Below, piece after piece: positions 42,209-52,674 of a DNA stretch of 64,000 nucleotides. Location of the stretch: positions 1 through 64,000 of the forward strand of contig JALVTE010000109.1 of NCBI GenBank assembly GCA_027024155.1, in the 5' to 3' direction. The notes beneath the pieces are model-generated. The model searched no databases, was not told where the DNA came from, and saw only the letters and a program-made list of their open reading frames with translations. The stretch's first letter is position 1. Each line of letters starts with the position of its first letter. The DNA comes from Campylobacteraceae bacterium. GTDB taxonomy: Bacteria > Campylobacterota > Campylobacteria > Campylobacterales > Sulfurovaceae. The position numbers were made by a program, and so were the translations under genes.

Positions 42209-44359
42209 TTAACTTTTATATGCATCTTTTAGCGATACAAAATCTATTAATTTAAACTTTTTAGCAATTATATCTTTTATGACATTGCTACTATCTGAAG
42301 TAGATTCTACATCTAATTTACAATACTCTGCTGTATCACCACTTTTAATACCAAGCTCTATATTTGTAATATTTAAATCTAATTTATTTAACTCTCTAAC
42401 TAACTCCAATAAAGAGCCTTTTTTATTTTGTAGAGCAATTATCATTCTATATTTAGAACTCTTTTTACTTCTCCACTCTACATAAAGCATCTTAGAGTCA
42501 GAATTAATTAAATCGTAAGCTTTTGAGCATAATTTATGGTGTACTACAGCTCTACCTCTTGTATAAAAAGCAACCACTTCATCCCCAAGTTTAGGGTGAC
42601 AGCAGTAATCAAACTCTACACTCTCGATGCTTTTGTTTGTAAAAAGTTTAAAATAGTCTATCTCTTTTATATGTGGCTTTTTGTAACCTTTTTTCATAAG
42701 TTCCCAAAATCTAACCTCTTTAAGCTTTTTATATGAAGCAATCTTAACTATCTTCTCTTTTAATCTATCTAAATTGTTTGTAATTCTATAAACATTGCTA
42801 TCTAAATCTAACTCTTTTAAAACTCTTTTTATATCTTCATCAGTTGTATTAAATATTGTAGATAATATCTTATATGCTACCTTGGTATTAACCTCTTTAA
42901 TTCTTTGATTACATATATTTTTAATACCCTCTTTTGCCTTAGATGTCTTAACTGTACTAACCCAAGAACAGTGCAATCTAGGCTTATCTTGTGTTACAAT
43001 TTTTACAATATCACCATTTTTTAATATTCTAAGTAGAGATGTATGCTCTTTATTTACCAGTGCAGAGGTTGCTAAATCACCAACTTCCGAGTGAACGGCA
43101 TAAGCATAATCTAATACAACTGAACCTTTAGGTAGAGTATAACTGTCACCTAAAGGAGAAAATACTACGATATCTTCACTATAAAGGTCAGCTTTTGTTG
43201 CTTCCATAAATTTATCTATAGATTCACTCTCGTATGTTAAGTTACTAATCCAATCTAAATTTATGTTATCTGCCCCAGCTTTATACTTCCAGTGTGCTGC
43301 TACCCCATACTCAGCTAACTTATGCATATCTTGGGTTCTAATTTGTGCCTCTACAATATCATCATCAAAAAATAGTGTAGAGTGGAGTGTTTGGTAACCA
43401 TTATCCTTTGGCAAGGCTATATAGTCTTTAAACCTAGATACAATAGGTGTATAGTTTAAGTGTAAAACGCCTAAAGCTTTATAGCATAAAATTGGCTCTT
43501 TAACTATAATTCTTATAGCCAAAAGGTCAAGTACCTCTTCTATACTGATGCCTTTTCTATGTATCTTTAGGTAGATAGAGTATCTATGTTTAACCCTTCC
43601 TACAATCTCTACATCATCTCTATGAAAGCCATTTTGATTAAGTATATTTTTTGCTTTTTCAATAAAATGATTAAGTCTTAAATTAAGATTTTGCTTGTGC
43701 GATGTTAAGTAGTCATCAATCTTTTTATAATCTTCAGGGTAGATATATTTAAAACTCAAATCTTCAAGATAATTTTTAATTTTAGATATACCCAACTTAT
43801 GAGCTATAGGAGCATAAACAACAAGTGTCTCTTCTGAAATTCGTTTCTGTTTATCTGGAGTTAGAGCATCAAGTGTTAGCATATTGTGCAATCTATCACA
43901 CAACTTAACAACCAAAACTCTTAAATCTTGAATAGAAGCTATTAAAATTTTTCTAAAAGAGAGTGCAGATTTTATCAGTTTTTCACTAGAGCCAGATTTT
44001 ACTAATTCATCTTCTCTAATCTCTACAATTTTAGTTAATCCATCAACTAAATGCTCTACATCTTTTCCAAATAGAGCCTCTATATCTGAATTCTCATACT
44101 TTGTATCTTCTACAACATCATGCAAGAGTGCAGCAATAATCATTGTCTTATCATTAGATATAGAAGCAACAATGGTAGCCACAAGTATAGGGTGGATAAT
44201 ATATGGCTCTCCACTTTTTCTATATTGACCCTCATGGGCTAAAATTGCAAAATCAATAGCCCTTTCTACATCTTCATCAATATCAGCATTTAATTCTAAG
44301 AGTTTTACCGCATCGGGTACAGTCTTTACCTTACGGATTAAATTAATAAAATCATTCAA
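42209..44359 (-). CDS. spoT: Bifunctional (p)ppGpp synthetase/hydrolase
   Basis: A stringent-response enzyme of 716 residues. The N-terminal HD hydrolase has HEGQYRKSGEPYIIHP and LLHDVVEDT; the synthetase domain has VGRVKHRYSIYLKIHRKG and a DNGYQTLHSTL segment; TGS (VFSPLGDSYTLPKGSVVLDYAY) and a C-terminal ACT-like domain follow. Intact hydrolase residues make it a Rel/SpoT bifunctional enzyme. Campylobacterota carry a single such protein. It is directly downstream of rpoZ (3 bp); the omega subunit it encodes helps RNA polymerase respond to ppGpp. Confidence 0.95.
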   Translation of the reverse strand: MNDFINLIRKVKTVPDAVKLLELNADIDEDVERAIDFAILAHEGQYRKSGEPYIIHPILVATIVASISNDKTMIIAALLHDVVEDTKYENSDIEALFGKDVEHLVDGLTKIVEIREDELVKSGSSEKLIKSALSFRKILIASIQDLRVLVVKLCDRLHNMLTLDALTPDKQKRISEETLVVYAPIAHKLGISKIKNYLEDLSFKYIYPEDYKKIDDYLTSHKQNLNLRLNHFIEKAKNILNQNGFHRDDVEIVGRVKHRYSIYLKIHRKGISIEEVLDLLAIRIIVKEPILCYKALGVLHLNYTPIVSRFKDYIALPKDNGYQTLHSTLFFDDDIVEAQIRTQDMHKLAEYGVAAHWKYKAGADNINLDWISNLTYESESIDKFMEATKADLYSEDIVVFSPLGDSYTLPKGSVVLDYAYAVHSEVGDLATSALVNKEHTSLLRILKNGDIVKIVTQDKPRLHCSWVSTVKTSKAKEGIKNICNQRIKEVNTKVAYKILSTIFNTTDEDIKRVLKELDLDSNVYRITNNLDRLKEKIVKIASYKKLKEVRFWELMKKGYKKPHIKEIDYFKLFTNKSIESVEFDYCCHPKLGDEVVAFYTRGRAVVHHKLCSKAYDLINSDSKMLYVEWRSKKSSKYRMIIALQNKKGSLLELVRELNKLDLNITNIELGIKSGDTAEYCKLDVESTSDSSNVIKDIIAKKFKLIDFVSLKDAYKS

Positions 44360-44362
44360 TTA

Positions 44363-44569
44363 TTAACTCTCTACAGTAATTTCTATTTTGCCTTCTGCAA
44401 TTTCTATTAATGCAATATCTGCGGCTTTATGGTCATTTAAATTCATATCAACTAATGGTTTCGCACCGTTTGTTATCTCTTTTGCTCTTTTCCCTACTGC
44501 TTTTGCCATTAAGTATCTATCAAAATTATATTTCTCTAATGCTATAGCTGCTATTTGCTCTAATCTCAT
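44363..44569 (-). CDS. rpoZ: RNA polymerase omega subunit
   Basis: A 68-residue omega subunit that stabilises RNA polymerase beta-prime. The MRLEQIAAIALEKYNFDRYLMAKAVGKRAKEI N-terminal pattern is typical of the short Campylobacterota form. It lies between pyrH and spoT, the order seen in H. pylori. An AAGGAG site precedes the ATG. Confidence 0.93.
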   Translation of the reverse strand: MRLEQIAAIALEKYNFDRYLMAKAVGKRAKEITNGAKPLVDMNLNDHKAADIALIEIAEGKIEITVES

Positions 44570-44593
44570 CTGTTTCTCCTTATTTAACTAAAC

Positions 44594-45310
<717 letters not shown>

Positions 45311-45365
45311 TCAATAACTATATTATCGAAATTATATCCAAAGAGTTTTTGATTGAGCTAAATTT

Positions 45366-46616
45366 TTATAGATTTATTAACCTTGTTGGGTTTATAAATT
45401 TGCCATTCTTTGTTGCTTCAAAAATAAGCTTTCTTTTAACTTTGCCAATAACAGCACCTTTCTTAACCTTTGCTCCCACTTTTAAAAATGGAGAAAACTT
45501 ATTTAAATCCGCATATATTGTGTGCATACCATTACTATGTTTTATAACAACAAGTTTTCCTAGCATACTATTTTCTCCAATATAAGAGACCTCTCCATTC
45601 ATAACATTATAGACCCTTCTATCACTACTTTGAGATACTAATGTTACAGAATCACTATGAGACTTTATCTTGTATATTGGGTCTATAAATGTTCCAAAGT
45701 TTTTTATGACTTTAGCACTCTTTAAAGGAGCAATAGTTTTAGCACCTCTGTACCTATAAATATTATCTAAACTATATGATGTACCATACTGCTTTACTCC
45801 ATCTACAACTGCCACTTTGCTACTATGTCTTAAATGTTTTAAAGCTCTTATTCTCTTTTTTAACTCTCTTTCTCTTCTCTTAGCCTCTTTAGCAGTCTCT
45901 TCTTGTATTAAATTAAGCTTAGTTAGCGTTAATCTAATTACAGTTTGTCTTCTAAATATCTCTCTTAATTTTTTAGAGTATAACTTCTCTTCAAGAGCAA
46001 GTTTTTTTAACAATTTACTCTTTTGCGCTTTCTCTTTTTCGTAGAGTTTTTTTTGTGCATTAACATCTTTTATGCTTTTTGCAATATCATCTCTTCTTTT
46101 TAATAAGTTTTTTCTAAGTGAATTTTTTTGCTCTATATTTCTTGATAGTTTAAGCAACTCTTGTTGATTATAGTTTTTATATCTTTCCAATACCTCTTTT
46201 AAAACAACACTCTTTTCATCTTTTTGTGCAGTTTTATTTTGTGCGACAACACCACCTAATTGCATAGATACTTTTTGAGCAAACTCTTTAGTCTTTTTTT
46301 CAATATCTTTATCTAAAGCTTTTACTATATTATCTATGCCCCTAATTTCTGCCATAGCATCTTGATACTTTTTATTAGCATTTCCTAAAATACCATTTAA
46401 CTCATATATCTTTTTATCATATTTTTCTATCTCATCTTTTAACTGTTTAATCTTATTAGCTATAGCTTGCAGTTGTTTATGCGTAACACTCTTCTCTTTT
46501 TGTGTACTAGCCAAAGAGTGCTTAGACTCTTTTATTTTACTAAAGAGTTCACTAGGGTTAGTTTTAGCATTAAGAGCAATAAAAGCAAAAATAGTTAAAA
46601 ATGCTATTTTTCTCAT
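45366..46616 (-). CDS. EnvC-like amidase activator with degenerate LytM domain
   Basis: A 416-residue periplasmic protein with a signal (MRKIAFLTIFAFIALNA), a long coiled coil (about 25-265, K/E-rich) and a C-terminal M23/LytM domain (about 300-416). The LytM zinc residues are degraded: the usual Y-A-H-L segment reads YADL, and no H-x3-D pair is seen in the usual place, so it is probably not an active peptidase. That is the state of E. coli EnvC, which activates amidases under FtsEX control. It overlaps ftsX by 4 bp. Confidence 0.87.
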   Translation of the reverse strand: MRKIAFLTIFAFIALNAKTNPSELFSKIKESKHSLASTQKEKSVTHKQLQAIANKIKQLKDEIEKYDKKIYELNGILGNANKKYQDAMAEIRGIDNIVKALDKDIEKKTKEFAQKVSMQLGGVVAQNKTAQKDEKSVVLKEVLERYKNYNQQELLKLSRNIEQKNSLRKNLLKRRDDIAKSIKDVNAQKKLYEKEKAQKSKLLKKLALEEKLYSKKLREIFRRQTVIRLTLTKLNLIQEETAKEAKRRERELKKRIRALKHLRHSSKVAVVDGVKQYGTSYSLDNIYRYRGAKTIAPLKSAKVIKNFGTFIDPIYKIKSHSDSVTLVSQSSDRRVYNVMNGEVSYIGENSMLGKLVVIKHSNGMHTIYADLNKFSPFLKVGAKVKKGAVIGKVKRKLIFEATKNGKFINPTRLINL

Positions 46617-47431
46617 CCCTCTGGAACCTCTCTAGTATTCATAGCTACAATAAATACAGATATTGCAACAATTACAATAGCTATTACAAATAGTATCACA
46701 AAATCAGAAATATTAAAAAGTAAATCTTGGTTATTTTTAACAAAATCTATATCAGAGTTTTGAGACCATTTACTTTTAATAAATAGGAAAATTACAATAT
46801 TTAAGATTGTAGCAATAATAGCGTCTATAATTGCCACTTTGAACAAAATACCACTTCTTAGCATCATTGGTGCACCAAATATTTCCATAATTTTCATTCT
46901 ATCTTTATGTGCTAGTTGCCACACTTGCATCTGCTTAATTACAAGCATAATACTTACAATAAATAGCATAACTATAAAGATATTTAAAAGCATCTTTACA
47001 AGCCTAAATATTGTATGTTTAGAGTGATAATTCTCTCCAAAAATCTCTACATTTAATATGCCATTCACATTTTTTAACTCAGCTCTAATCTTTTTTAAAC
47101 CATCCAAAGACATATAACTTGTTAAGTGTACTCTATAAAAATATGGCAAATCTTTCATAATAGCAGCAAGTGCAGCATCTTGCATACCAGATGTAACCTC
47201 TTTTGCAATATCCTCTCTATTCATAGCTTCAACACTATCTATATTATCATCTATACTTCTTAAATATGGAGTTGTTAAATTTTTTTGACTCACTACTAAA
47301 ATTGCATACTCATTCTTTAATTTATTTTCATACGAGGAAGTAATTCTGTTAAAAACAAGTATAAACTCTATACCAATTAGCATTGCCATAAGTGGCAGTA
47401 TAAACATTAAATGGTCTTTAATGGACTTCAT
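46613..47431 (-). CDS. ftsX: Cell-division protein FtsX
   Basis: The membrane subunit of FtsEX, a type VII ABC system that transmits division signals through the inner membrane. It has about 272 residues with four membrane helices and a large periplasmic loop between helices 1 and 2. The ORF track starts at 47443, but the ATG at 47431 follows a strong GGAGG site, so MKSIKDHLMF is the likelier start. It overlaps the end of ftsE by 14 bp and the EnvC-like gene by 4 bp. Confidence 0.9.
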   Translation of the reverse strand: MKSIKDHLMFILPLMAMLIGIEFILVFNRITSSYENKLKNEYAILVVSQKNLTTPYLRSIDDNIDSVEAMNREDIAKEVTSGMQDAALAAIMKDLPYFYRVHLTSYMSLDGLKKIRAELKNVNGILNVEIFGENYHSKHTIFRLVKMLLNIFIVMLFIVSIMLVIKQMQVWQLAHKDRMKIMEIFGAPMMLRSGILFKVAIIDAIIATILNIVIFLFIKSKWSQNSDIDFVKNNQDLLFNISDFVILFVIAIVIVAISVFIVAMNTREVPEG

Positions 47432-48092
47432 GAACACCTCCATTCTCTATAATAAAGTGACGATAAGGAATATTAAATATCGTAGGTATTTTATGAGTAA
47501 CAACTACAACAGTAGCATTTAACTGGTCACAAGCATTCTCTAACAAATCCCAAACAACACCAGAAGAGAATTCATCAAGGTTACCTGTAGGCTCATCAGC
47601 CAATATTAAAAATGGATTTTTAGAGAGAGCTCTTGCAACACCAACTCTCTGTTGCTCCCCACCACTAAGTTCTAATGGATACTTAGTAGCTTGGTCACTC
47701 AATTTTACATGCGATAATAACTTCTCTGCTTGAACTTTTTGTACATCTAAACTATACCCCGTAATTATAAGAGGTAGTACAACATTTTTCTCTACTGTCC
47801 ATTCATTTATTAGCTTATAGTCTTGAAATACAATACCAATATTACGACGAAGTTGCAAAAGTTGTTTCTTTTTAATTTTACTCATATCAAAACCGCCAAC
47901 ATTAAGCATACCTTCTCGTGGTTTTATCTGCCCATATAGCGACTTTAGAAGTGTAGATTTACCACTACCACTAGGTCCAGTAATAAATACAAATTCACCC
48001 TGCTCTATAGTAAAGGTTACATCATTAATAATAATATTTTTACCTTTATCATATGCTAATGTTAAATTAGTTGCCGAGATTATACTAGCCAT
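47418..48092 (-). CDS. ftsE: Cell-division ATP-binding protein FtsE
   Basis: The ATPase of FtsEX, 224 residues. Walker A is GPSGSGKST, the Q-loop is VFQDYKL, the ABC signature is LSGGEQQRVGVARAL and Walker B is ILADEPTGNLD. It lies between trmB (8-bp overlap) and ftsX. Lol/MacB-type ATPases look alike, but the partner ftsX and EnvC-like genes settle the identity. Confidence 0.94.
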   Translation of the reverse strand: MASIISATNLTLAYDKGKNIIINDVTFTIEQGEFVFITGPSGSGKSTLLKSLYGQIKPREGMLNVGGFDMSKIKKKQLLQLRRNIGIVFQDYKLINEWTVEKNVVLPLIITGYSLDVQKVQAEKLLSHVKLSDQATKYPLELSGGEQQRVGVARALSKNPFLILADEPTGNLDEFSSGVVWDLLENACDQLNATVVVVTHKIPTIFNIPYRHFIIENGGVHEVH

Positions 48093-49233
48093 TTAATACC
48101 TCTTTTATAAGTTTGTGAGCTTTATAATTTACCAAACTCTTTACTGGATTTAATGGAAGATAATATCCACCATTATCAACTACAATCATCTTCTTCTCTG
48201 GTATATTAAAACTACCAAAAGAGCACTCTACCACAAAACCTTTTCCATCTACTCTGTCGTATTTTTTACCAAAGTGTACAAAATAGTTATCTTTTATCAT
48301 ACTCTCTCTTGGAATTTCAACATTACAATTTAAATCACCAAAACTAAAGTCTATATTTAATTCTCTTTCTTCAGACTCTTCAAGCGACTCTAAAGTAACT
48401 GTATATATATCTTTATTCATCTTTTTCCATCTATCTTCATACTTGCTTGTTACTGCAATATCTATATTCTTCTCTACACTAAATTTACTGCTCTTTGGCG
48501 AACTAAAAACCTCTAAAGAGTACTCGTAATAGTTTTGAGAATCAGTTCTAAGCTCTAGTGATGCACCTTTTTTCAATGCTCTTATAGATTCATTTACAAA
48601 AAAGTTACTAATAACTCTTCTGTGTGGTTTCTTATCCCAAGGTACAGGAAAATGAACAAATATTTTATCTAAAATATTTGAAGGTAGCATTTCAAGTAAC
48701 AATCTGGCATCATAATTTACTACCCAAATATTTTCTATATTTTGTAAAGTTATCTGTTTTAACAGTTGGTTTATCGAAGCAGAATGAATTTCAATTCCAA
48801 TAAATAGTGTATCTTTCTCTTCATTAGCTCTATATAGCAAATGTCTAGCACTCCCAAAACCAACTTCTAATTTTATTTTTTTAAAATTAGTTTTAAAGTT
48901 ATAAAAATCTTCTATAGTCTTAAAGTACTCGTGTGCAATCTTTGGTTTATGTGGTTTCTCTGCTGTATTAGCATGCAAAACTTCTAAATTCAACTCTTTA
49001 GCAAAAGAGTTCAAAACCTCTTTTAAAAACGCTGTATCTGAACCTTTTGTAATTTTATTTGGCTTTACTAAATACTCTCGCTCTTTTTTAACAATATCTA
49101 AAAAAATTTTTTTACTATTCCTATTTACAAGAACAATATCTTTACTACTATGCACTGCTCTAAACTCTATTAAAGAGCTATTATTCTTATCAATACATTC
49201 TGAATTAAATGGTTCTACTTTTAAATGTGGCAC
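48085..49233 (-). CDS. trmB: tRNA (guanine-N7)-methyltransferase, long form
   Basis: Makes m7G46 in tRNA. The SAM-binding core is LEVGFGSARHLLYRA (around 132-146), and FVHFPVPWDKKPHRRVI is the catalytic signature. At 382 residues it is much longer than E. coli TrmB (239), with an N-terminal region and a C-terminal beta-rich extension; this long form is usual in Campylobacterota. The start codon is GTG directly after the TAA of the upstream FN3-like gene. Confidence 0.9.
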   Translation of the reverse strand: MPHLKVEPFNSECIDKNNSSLIEFRAVHSSKDIVLVNRNSKKIFLDIVKKEREYLVKPNKITKGSDTAFLKEVLNSFAKELNLEVLHANTAEKPHKPKIAHEYFKTIEDFYNFKTNFKKIKLEVGFGSARHLLYRANEEKDTLFIGIEIHSASINQLLKQITLQNIENIWVVNYDARLLLEMLPSNILDKIFVHFPVPWDKKPHRRVISNFFVNESIRALKKGASLELRTDSQNYYEYSLEVFSSPKSSKFSVEKNIDIAVTSKYEDRWKKMNKDIYTVTLESLEESEERELNIDFSFGDLNCNVEIPRESMIKDNYFVHFGKKYDRVDGKGFVVECSFGSFNIPEKKMIVVDNGGYYLPLNPVKSLVNYKAHKLIKEVLNG

Positions 49234-49896
49234 TTATCTTACCTCCACGCTTAATACATTACTTGCTTTAGATAGAAATTCATTAGCATCTCTTGCAAAA
49301 ACTCTATAAAAATATTTATTCCCACGCTCTGGAGTAAAATCAATATACTCAGGATACAATCTACCCTTTACAGTAGCTAGATAAAACCATCTTTTATCAC
49401 TTTTTTTTCGTCTCTGAATTATGTACTCAGTTACAGTAGGTTCAGAGCTAGGAACCCACAAAAGCTTTACTACCCCAACATCTACAAGTTTTGCTTCTAC
49501 TAGCTTAACTGATTTATATGGTGGCATTGTTTTTATTGGAACTATATCTCCATACATTGATTCACTTAAACCAACAGCAGTTGTAAATGTATAAAAATAT
49601 TTAGTATTTGGTTTAATTTTTTTATCAACATAATGTGTTGCAAACCTATTAGTTATAGCATCTATTTTCACATAAACTTGTTTAATACCTTTTTTAGCCT
49701 CTGCTCTATAAACATTTATACTATTAATATTCTTATATCTGGCAAGACTTTTCCATTCAAAACCAACACTGTTTCTATCAATAACAGTTTTTACACCTAC
49801 AACCTTTGGTAAAGAGTAATCGGTAAAAAAAGCATTTGCACTTGTTACAATAAAACTACTAAGTAGTAAAATTTTTAAAACTGTTTTTAACTTCAT
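49234..49896 (-). CDS. Exported fibronectin type III-like protein
   Basis: A protein of about 220 residues with a signal peptide (MKLKTVLKILLLSSFIVTSANA) and two tandem fibronectin type III-like domains (roughly 28-122 and 125-220; the second has KLLWVPSSEPTVTEYIIQRR and YFYRVFARDANEFLS). The ORF track runs back to 49962, but starting at 49896 gives a clean signal peptide and still overlaps rluD by 38 bp. Function is unknown; a periplasmic or surface binding protein is likely. Confidence 0.8.
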   Translation of the reverse strand: MKLKTVLKILLLSSFIVTSANAFFTDYSLPKVVGVKTVIDRNSVGFEWKSLARYKNINSINVYRAEAKKGIKQVYVKIDAITNRFATHYVDKKIKPNTKYFYTFTTAVGLSESMYGDIVPIKTMPPYKSVKLVEAKLVDVGVVKLLWVPSSEPTVTEYIIQRRKKSDKRWFYLATVKGRLYPEYIDFTPERGNKYFYRVFARDANEFLSKASNVLSVEVR

Positions 49897-50821
49897 CTTT
49901 CGTAAGATTATCATACTCTCTATCCTTATTAAAATTCTTTTTAAAATACTCTTGCATATCACTAAATAGTGGTGCCTTAACCTCTACAAGTTTACCACTT
50001 ATAGGATGAATAAAATATAACAAATAAGCATGCAAAAACATTCTATGCTCAAGCTTATGATCATTTGCCCCATATAACCTATCACCAAGTATATACCTAT
50101 TTAGTGTAGTTAAATGTACTCTAATCTGATGAGTTCTACCACTAAATAGTTTAGCAACTATCAACTCACTATTATTTGAACTCTGCACAACTTTAGTAAA
50201 AGCTGTTTTAGCCTCTTTACCACCCTCTACTATTGCCATTTTTAACCTATTTTTAGGGTTTCTAGCAATAGGTTTATTAACTATTAAATTATCTTTTAAT
50301 GGATAGTTAATAACCGCTAGGTAGTACCGCCCCATACTTCTATCTTGCAACTGCTTACTTAAAGCTTCGTGTGCAAAATTGCTTTTAGCTATTAAAATTG
50401 CTCCGCTTGTATCTTTATCAAGCCTATGCACTATTCCATTACGCTCTTCGCCACTAATTGTAGAGAGCCTAATGTTTTGCTTTCTTAACCAATCCACAAG
50501 CGTTGGCTCTTTAACAGAGGGTGCAGGGTGCACAACCAAGCCAGATGGCTTATTGATAACTAAAATATCATCATCTTCATAAAGCCTCTCGATTTCAATA
50601 TCTATATCGCTATAATCTTGAACTTTGGCTTCTATAAATTTATACTCTATCTCATCTTCGCTTGAGACTTTAAAAGATCTCTTTAAAACTATTTTACCAT
50701 TAACCTTAACTAATCCATCTTTTATTAACTTCTCAATTTGGTTTCGACTCTTTTGTAATTTAAAAGAGAGCACCTTATCCAATCTACCAGCATTGCTAGC
50801 TAAAAACTTACCACTCTCCAC
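49859..50821 (-). CDS. rluD: RluA/RluD-family 23S rRNA pseudouridine synthase
   Basis: A 320-residue pseudouridine synthase with an N-terminal S4 domain (about 12-70) and a catalytic domain. IVHRLDKDTSGAILIAKS holds the catalytic aspartate, followed by GRYYLAVI and LFSGRTHQIRVHL. RluD modifies helix 69 of 23S rRNA; the exact paralogue is inferred from the S4 domain and operon order. The start is GTG. It heads the 12-gene minus run. Confidence 0.88.
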   Translation of the reverse strand: MESGKFLASNAGRLDKVLSFKLQKSRNQIEKLIKDGLVKVNGKIVLKRSFKVSSEDEIEYKFIEAKVQDYSDIDIEIERLYEDDDILVINKPSGLVVHPAPSVKEPTLVDWLRKQNIRLSTISGEERNGIVHRLDKDTSGAILIAKSNFAHEALSKQLQDRSMGRYYLAVINYPLKDNLIVNKPIARNPKNRLKMAIVEGGKEAKTAFTKVVQSSNNSELIVAKLFSGRTHQIRVHLTTLNRYILGDRLYGANDHKLEHRMFLHAYLLYFIHPISGKLVEVKAPLFSDMQEYFKKNFNKDREYDNLTKDEVKNSFKNFTT

Positions 50822-51053
50822 AAAAAAACTCCACCAATTTAATAACAGACTTACAAAAAGAAGTCTAATAAGAGAATAACATAAATTTAATTAAGTGTAT
50901 ATTAAAAAATATAATTATAGTATAAATATTGTTTTGAGAAATTTTGAAGATATAGCAATTATTACTCTACAGATAACACAAAAAAGCAATTTATTAGAAT
51001 AAAAACAGTATATTGAAGGTATAAAATCTAATTAAAAGGATCTATTATATCTA

Positions 51054-51308
51054 TTGTATATATCTATTGTAGTTGTAGTTAAAAAAGGAAACAAAATAGC
51101 AATCGCTTCAGATACACTAACTAGCAAAGGTCAAACAGATTTTTCGCATAAATATAAAATAAATAGTAAAAAATTTTTAGAATACGATGGTAGCTACATC
51201 GGCTCAGTAGGTAGAGCAATGTCTAAAATAATGATAAAACATGCTTTAGAAAATCAAGAACATACAATTAATTTTAACGGCTTTGATAATGTATACAGCT
51301 CTATGTAA
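51054..51308 (+). pseudogene. Truncated proteasome-type (Ntn-hydrolase) gene
   Basis: Eighty-four residues with the start of a proteasome/HslV-like Ntn-hydrolase (KGNKIAIASDTLTSKGQTDF, then YDGSYIGSVGRAMSKIM), then an in-frame TAA. The frame reopens at 51309 and stays open to 51395 (VIEWIKENI at its end). Full-length members of this family are, as far as I recall, around 200 residues, so most of the domain is missing. The start would be TTG with AAAAGGA upstream. It is probably a decayed remnant with an internal deletion and a nonsense codon. Confidence 0.6.
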
Positions 51309-51431
51309 AGGATAATAACAAAACATTTTTATCCAGTTAATACCCCTAAGCAACACTCTACTGAAGTAATAGAGTGGATTAAAGAGAATATATAGTAGAA
51401 TTCCATAAAAAGAGTAAAAGGTAAATAACAT

Positions 51432-51962
51432 ATGTTTAAAAGCAAAGATTTTAATATTTTATTAGGTATTAGTATAGCAATATTAGCTATTTTAGCATTA
51501 GGTATATACACAAGTCCTACATATACACAAAAACAGGCTATTTTTAACTCAACCATATTTTTTATATCTGTTGTATTTATATCATCTATCACATTAATAG
51601 TTTTATGGCACGGTTTTAAAGAGTTTAGTGTAATGCTAGCTATTATTTTAGCTATGATAATTTCTCTACTTGGTATCAAAGCTGGGCTAATTGCTGTACT
51701 TATGACTTATTTAGTTTGGGGTTTTGCATTTTCTATTGAACTACTGCTAGCACATAATGGAGTAGAGAGTGCAATAACTTGGTTTAAAAAACACTACAAT
51801 GTAAAAAGTTTTAAAGTAGAATTTAAAATATTCTACCCTATGATTTTATTAATGCATCTATTTTTAGAGATAATCCCTGGAATCATATATCAAGAAGCTA
51901 TACTAGATTTTAAACCAAAAGAGTTATATCAAGCAATGCTTGGTGAATTGGGAAAGAAATAA
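51432..51962 (+). CDS. Hypothetical membrane protein
   Basis: A 176-residue protein I do not recognise. Four hydrophobic segments (about 9-27, 36-58, 64-82 and 84-103) are followed by a short polar stretch with an aromatic-rich region (FKIFYPMILLMHLFLEIIPG) that may be a fifth segment, and a charged tail. No motif is assignable. It has its own ATG and sits alone between a decayed gene and an oppositely oriented LpxH-like gene. Confidence 0.6.
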   Translation: MFKSKDFNILLGISIAILAILALGIYTSPTYTQKQAIFNSTIFFISVVFISSITLIVLWHGFKEFSVMLAIILAMIISLLGIKAGLIAVLMTYLVWGFAFSIELLLAHNGVESAITWFKKHYNVKSFKVEFKIFYPMILLMHLFLEIIPGIIYQEAILDFKPKELYQAMLGELGKK

Positions 51963-51999
51963 GCACCTCACTCTTCGAGGATTTAGAACAAAAATTACA

Positions 52000-52674
52000 C
52001 TACAACGCAAATTTTACAAACTCTACACTCTCTCCGTTAAAAACTCCAACTTTTCCACTGCAAGCTAAAGATGGTAGAGAGACATAGTTATCGATAATAA
52101 CACCTTGGTGGTAGTGCCCCTCTATTACAATATCAGCTTTGTAATTTTTAGCTATACTTTTAGCTAAATTGTTAAAGTTTTTAATTTTTTTACATATCTT
52201 TTTATTACTCATATTAGCTAGTTTATTTTTAGCTATAAACTCTGGCAAGAGTTTTAAAATTATTGGGTTTCTTATTAGTTTTGTATAGATTTTGTAGCTA
52301 AGCTTCATCTCGTATCTATCGCCATGAGAGAGTGCTACTCTTTTATTATCATATTTAAAAACTGCAGGTTGTTGCTCTATTGTAAATATTTTAACATTTT
52401 TAAATAGTGGTTTTAAGTTGAAATCGTGGTTGCCCTCTATGTAGATAACTTCTATATTTTTTGCAAGCTTATCTATTAGCTCTATTTCTGTTTTGAATAG
52501 TTTTTTTAAGTAACTAGAGCCACCAACTAAAAGGTCGAATATATCGCCCATTAGTATTAATTGAGGGCAATGCACATTGCCACTATCCAATGCTTTTAGA
52601 ATATCTATTAAGCTCTTATTGTGGTTTGGATAGTGGGCATCGGCTATAAGTATTGCACCCTTTTTAAGGAACAT
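52000..52674 (-). CDS. LpxH-like metallophosphoesterase
   Basis: A calcineurin-like phosphoesterase of about 224 residues. Metal motifs in order are IADAHYPNHN (D-x-H), LMGDIFDLL, YIEGNHDFNLK and IEGHYHQGV. This set and length match UDP-2,3-diacylglucosamine hydrolases (LpxH), and kdsA and lpxK elsewhere in the window show lipid A is made. The first motif is D-A-H rather than the D-L-H of E. coli LpxH, so the substrate is not certain. The ORF track start is a TTG at 52680; the ATG at 52674 is preferred. It overlaps argC. Confidence 0.8.
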   Translation of the reverse strand: MFLKKGAILIADAHYPNHNKSLIDILKALDSGNVHCPQLILMGDIFDLLVGGSSYLKKLFKTEIELIDKLAKNIEVIYIEGNHDFNLKPLFKNVKIFTIEQQPAVFKYDNKRVALSHGDRYEMKLSYKIYTKLIRNPIILKLLPEFIAKNKLANMSNKKICKKIKNFNNLAKSIAKNYKADIVIEGHYHQGVIIDNYVSLPSLACSGKVGVFNGESVEFVKFAL

